Assembly (NCBI RefSeq): GCF_042686125.1
Contig: NZ_JBHUOV010000015.1
Span: 192,103 to 256,102, forward strand
Reading direction: 5' to 3'
Origin: Oceanihabitans iliipiscarium
GTDB lineage: Bacteria > Bacteroidota > Bacteroidia > Flavobacteriales > Flavobacteriaceae
DNA: 64,000 bases
In this document: positions 62,338 to 64,000 of the stretch, in pieces
How the letters are laid out: the number at the start of each line of letters is the position of its first letter
Position numbering within the stretch: the first letter of the stretch is position 1
Position numbers and translations under genes: made by a program
The notes under the pieces: generated by a model
The model's database searches: none
The model's input: the letters and a program-made list of their open reading frames with translations, nothing else
What the model was told of the DNA's origin: nothing

Positions 62338-64000
62338 TTATTTGGTTCCTACGTAGATATATCCATTTATTGGATCTATTCCACTGTCTTTTAAAGTCAC
62401 TATGTAATAATATGTTCCATCAGGAACTGTATTTGCTCCTCCAATAGAGTTTTGATGAGCAGCTCCATTCCAATCGTTTTGATAATCATGAGATTCATAA
62501 ATTAATGCTCCCCAACGATTAAATAATTTCACATCTATTGTATATCCACAAAGCTCAATACCAGCAACTTCAAAGAATTCGTTGTATTGGTCACCATTAG
62601 GTGTTACAGCTTTAGAAATATCTACATTATCTAAACTACAGTTTAATACAAAACATCTGTCATGTACTTCAACAGTTACTTCAACATAAGTTGGACAAGC
62701 TGAATCGTTTTCAGTATAACTGAACGAGTAGAATCCAAGATCAACAGAAAGCGGATCAAATAAACTACCATTTATAGTAGCATCACCATCAATTACTTCC
62801 CAAGTACCACTATCATCATAGTAACCATCTAATAAGTCGAATAAATCTAATACCTGAGCTTCTTCTGGACTAGCATTACATAATGCGATGTCATTTGCAG
62901 AAACCGAAGTGTTTTGTAGTGTCATCATTGCATATATAACAGTTTCATTACCACACTCATCAGTAATAGTATATTCTACATCTAACATGCCTCCTAATCC
63001 AGGAGCAGATGTTAAGTTACCAAAGTCATAATCAGATGTCACTTGACCAGTAAAGTCTGCGTCACAACCATCAGATGTACAAGCTTCTAATGCTGCAATA
63101 TTAGCTGCATTCCAAGCATCAGCAATAGCTTCATTGTTTTCACCATCACATTCTAATACTTCATCGGTTACGTCACAACTAGATAAGTCTGGAGGTGTTG
63201 TATCTTCAAGTGTTAATGTCGCCATTATACTTGCGCTATTGCCACAATCGTCTGCCACTGTATAAGTTACAGCAATCGTACCACCAAGACCACAAGTTGA
63301 CACTAGGTTGTTAAAGTCATAATCAGAAGTTACAGCATATGTTGCATCAGCATCACAGCCATCAATTGGACAAACTGTTAAGGCATCAATATTAGCTTGA
63401 TTCCATGCATCAGCAATATCTTCATTATCTGATCCATTACATTCTAAAGTTTCATCAATAACCTCAGTACAAACAGTTAAGTCTGGAGGTGTTGTATCTT
63501 CAAGTGTTAATGTCGCCATTATACTTGCGTTATTGCCACAATCGTCTGCCACTGTATAAGTGACAGCAATCGTACCACCAAGACCACAAGTTGATACTAG
63601 GTTGGTAAAGTTATAATCAGAAGTCACGGTATAAGTTGCATCGATATCACAGTCATCACCAGGACAAACCATTAAGGCATCAATATTAGCTTGATTCCAC
63701 TCATTAGCAATATCTTCATTATCTGATCCATTACATTCTAAAGTTTCATCAACAACCTCAGTACAAACAGTTAAGTCTGGAGGAGTAGAATCTTCTAAAG
63801 TTAAAGTAACCGTAATAGTCGCTTCATTACCACAATCATCTGCCACTGTATAAGTTACAGGTAGAGCACCACCAGCACCACACGCATTAGATGTATCTAA
63901 GTTATTGAAGTCATAATCAGAAGTTACTGTATAAGTTGCATCGATATCACAGTCATCACCAGGACAAACCATTAAGGCATCAATATTAGCTTGATTCCAC
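62338..64000 (-). CDS. Surface adhesin with repeats and gliding-motility-type C-terminal domain, partial
   Basis: At least 545 residues, open at the window edge. Repeats of 98 residues carry DDCGNNASIMATLTLEDTTP followed by PDL, C-x-E, ECNGSDNED, WNQANIDAL and TVTSDYNFTNL, resembling adhesin repeats of the HYR type. The C-terminus is the gliding-motility-associated type B domain: AVTPNGDQYNEFFEVAGIEL, IDVKLFNRWGALIYESHDYQ, DGTYYYIVTLKD and the final YIYVGTK. T9SS secretes it; PorP/SprF is directly downstream. The N-terminus lies beyond 64000. Confidence 0.9.
   Translation of the reverse strand, partial: WNQANIDALMVCPGDDCDIDATYTVTSDYDFNNLDTSNACGAGGALPVTYTVADDCGNEATITVTLTLEDSTPPDLTVCTEVVDETLECNGSDNEDIANEWNQANIDALMVCPGDDCDIDATYTVTSDYNFTNLVSTCGLGGTIAVTYTVADDCGNNASIMATLTLEDTTPPDLTVCTEVIDETLECNGSDNEDIADAWNQANIDALTVCPIDGCDADATYAVTSDYDFNNLVSTCGLGGTIAVTYTVADDCGNSASIMATLTLEDTTPPDLSSCDVTDEVLECDGENNEAIADAWNAANIAALEACTSDGCDADFTGQVTSDYDFGNLTSAPGLGGMLDVEYTITDECGNETVIYAMMTLQNTSVSANDIALCNASPEEAQVLDLFDLLDGYYDDSGTWEVIDGDATINGSLFDPLSVDLGFYSFSYTENDSACPTYVEVTVEVHDRCFVLNCSLDNVDISKAVTPNGDQYNEFFEVAGIELCGYTIDVKLFNRWGALIYESHDYQNDWNGAAHQNSIGGANTVPDGTYYYIVTLKDSGIDPINGYIYVGTK
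63184..64000. repeat. 294-bp tandem coding repeats in the adhesin
   Basis: The text TAAGTCTGGAGG starts at 63184, 63478 and 63772, exactly 294 bp (98 codons) apart. Copies are nearly identical over the part before the threonine-rich loop (e.g. 63190-63310 against 63484-63604). The array continues beyond the window. Such arrays change length by recombination. Confidence 0.9.

Noticed and set aside
1..64000. tRNA, rRNA, insertion sequences, toxin-antitoxin or phage-defence systems
   Set aside because: None was recognised in either strand; the DUF4268 protein alone is not evidence for a restriction system, and the ZIP and methyltransferase genes beside it are ordinary.

Overview
The window is a stretch of chromosome from a member of the Flavobacteriaceae (phylum Bacteroidota), probably marine. 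The evidence is: strongly AT-rich DNA; proteins ending in type IX secretion (T9SS) sorting domains; T9SS and gliding genes (porQ, PorP/SprF, an OmpA-family partner, an adhesin with a gliding-type C-terminus); families largely confined to this phylum (DUF4294, DUF6048, DUF6452, DUF6768, CCC-motif protein); promoters of the flavobacterial TTG-N19/20-TAnnTTTG form; and almost no Shine-Dalgarno sequences. No tRNA, rRNA, CRISPR array, prophage or insertion sequence was recognised.

Layout. 1-6.2 kb is a rearranged accessory locus. A giant secreted putative metalloprotease (347-5773) lies between two partial copies of a NUDIX gene and two remnants of a class V aminotransferase. 6.2-12.5 kb holds an M42 aminopeptidase, DUF4294, a hemolysin III membrane protein, a secreted FG-GAP/ASPIC protein, DUF4268, a ZIP transporter and a methyltransferase. 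12.7-18.7 kb has an RlmL-like methyltransferase, the rlmD-DUF6452-DUF6048-DinB operon, and an ECF sigma factor overlapping a DUF6768 membrane protein. 18.9-32.2 kb has rocD, small membrane proteins, a T9SS cargo protein beside an S74-chaperone protein, an Smr protein, a cysteine desulfurase, a TonB-dependent receptor and an M23 peptidase.

32.4-39.4 kb is housekeeping: a coiled-coil gene, zapA, a probable 6S RNA, rny, xerD, a beta-barrel protein, aroQ, lpdA and DUF1572. 39.5-46.5 kb carries msrB, an M48 peptidase, an MFS transporter, a Cys-repeat lipoprotein and a four-gene operon of ECF sigma factor, anti-sigma-like protein, DUF4097-like protein and GIN-domain protein. 46.8-58.3 kb is a + strand core run: lon, LysM, porQ, cmk, rpsA (with a structured leader), pyrR, pyrB, a STAS-like protein, rnz and pdxH. 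58.4-64 kb holds a CAP-domain lipoprotein and a surface adhesin operon (adhesin, PorP/SprF, OmpA).

How it fits together: T9SS cargo (347-5773, 8936-10666, 20900-22735, 62338-64000) would be exported by a machine whose accessory parts (PorQ, PorP/SprF, the OmpA-family protein) are partly encoded here. Two ECF sigma modules suggest envelope-stress control. The most novel items are the scrambled NUDIX/aminotransferase locus with its inserted Cys-module protease, a predicted pseudoknot in the rpsA leader, the 6S RNA between zapA and rny, a repeated ATCGAT array before the CAP lipoprotein, and some unexplained intergenic structures. I found no clear evidence of a wholly new multi-gene defence or mobile system.
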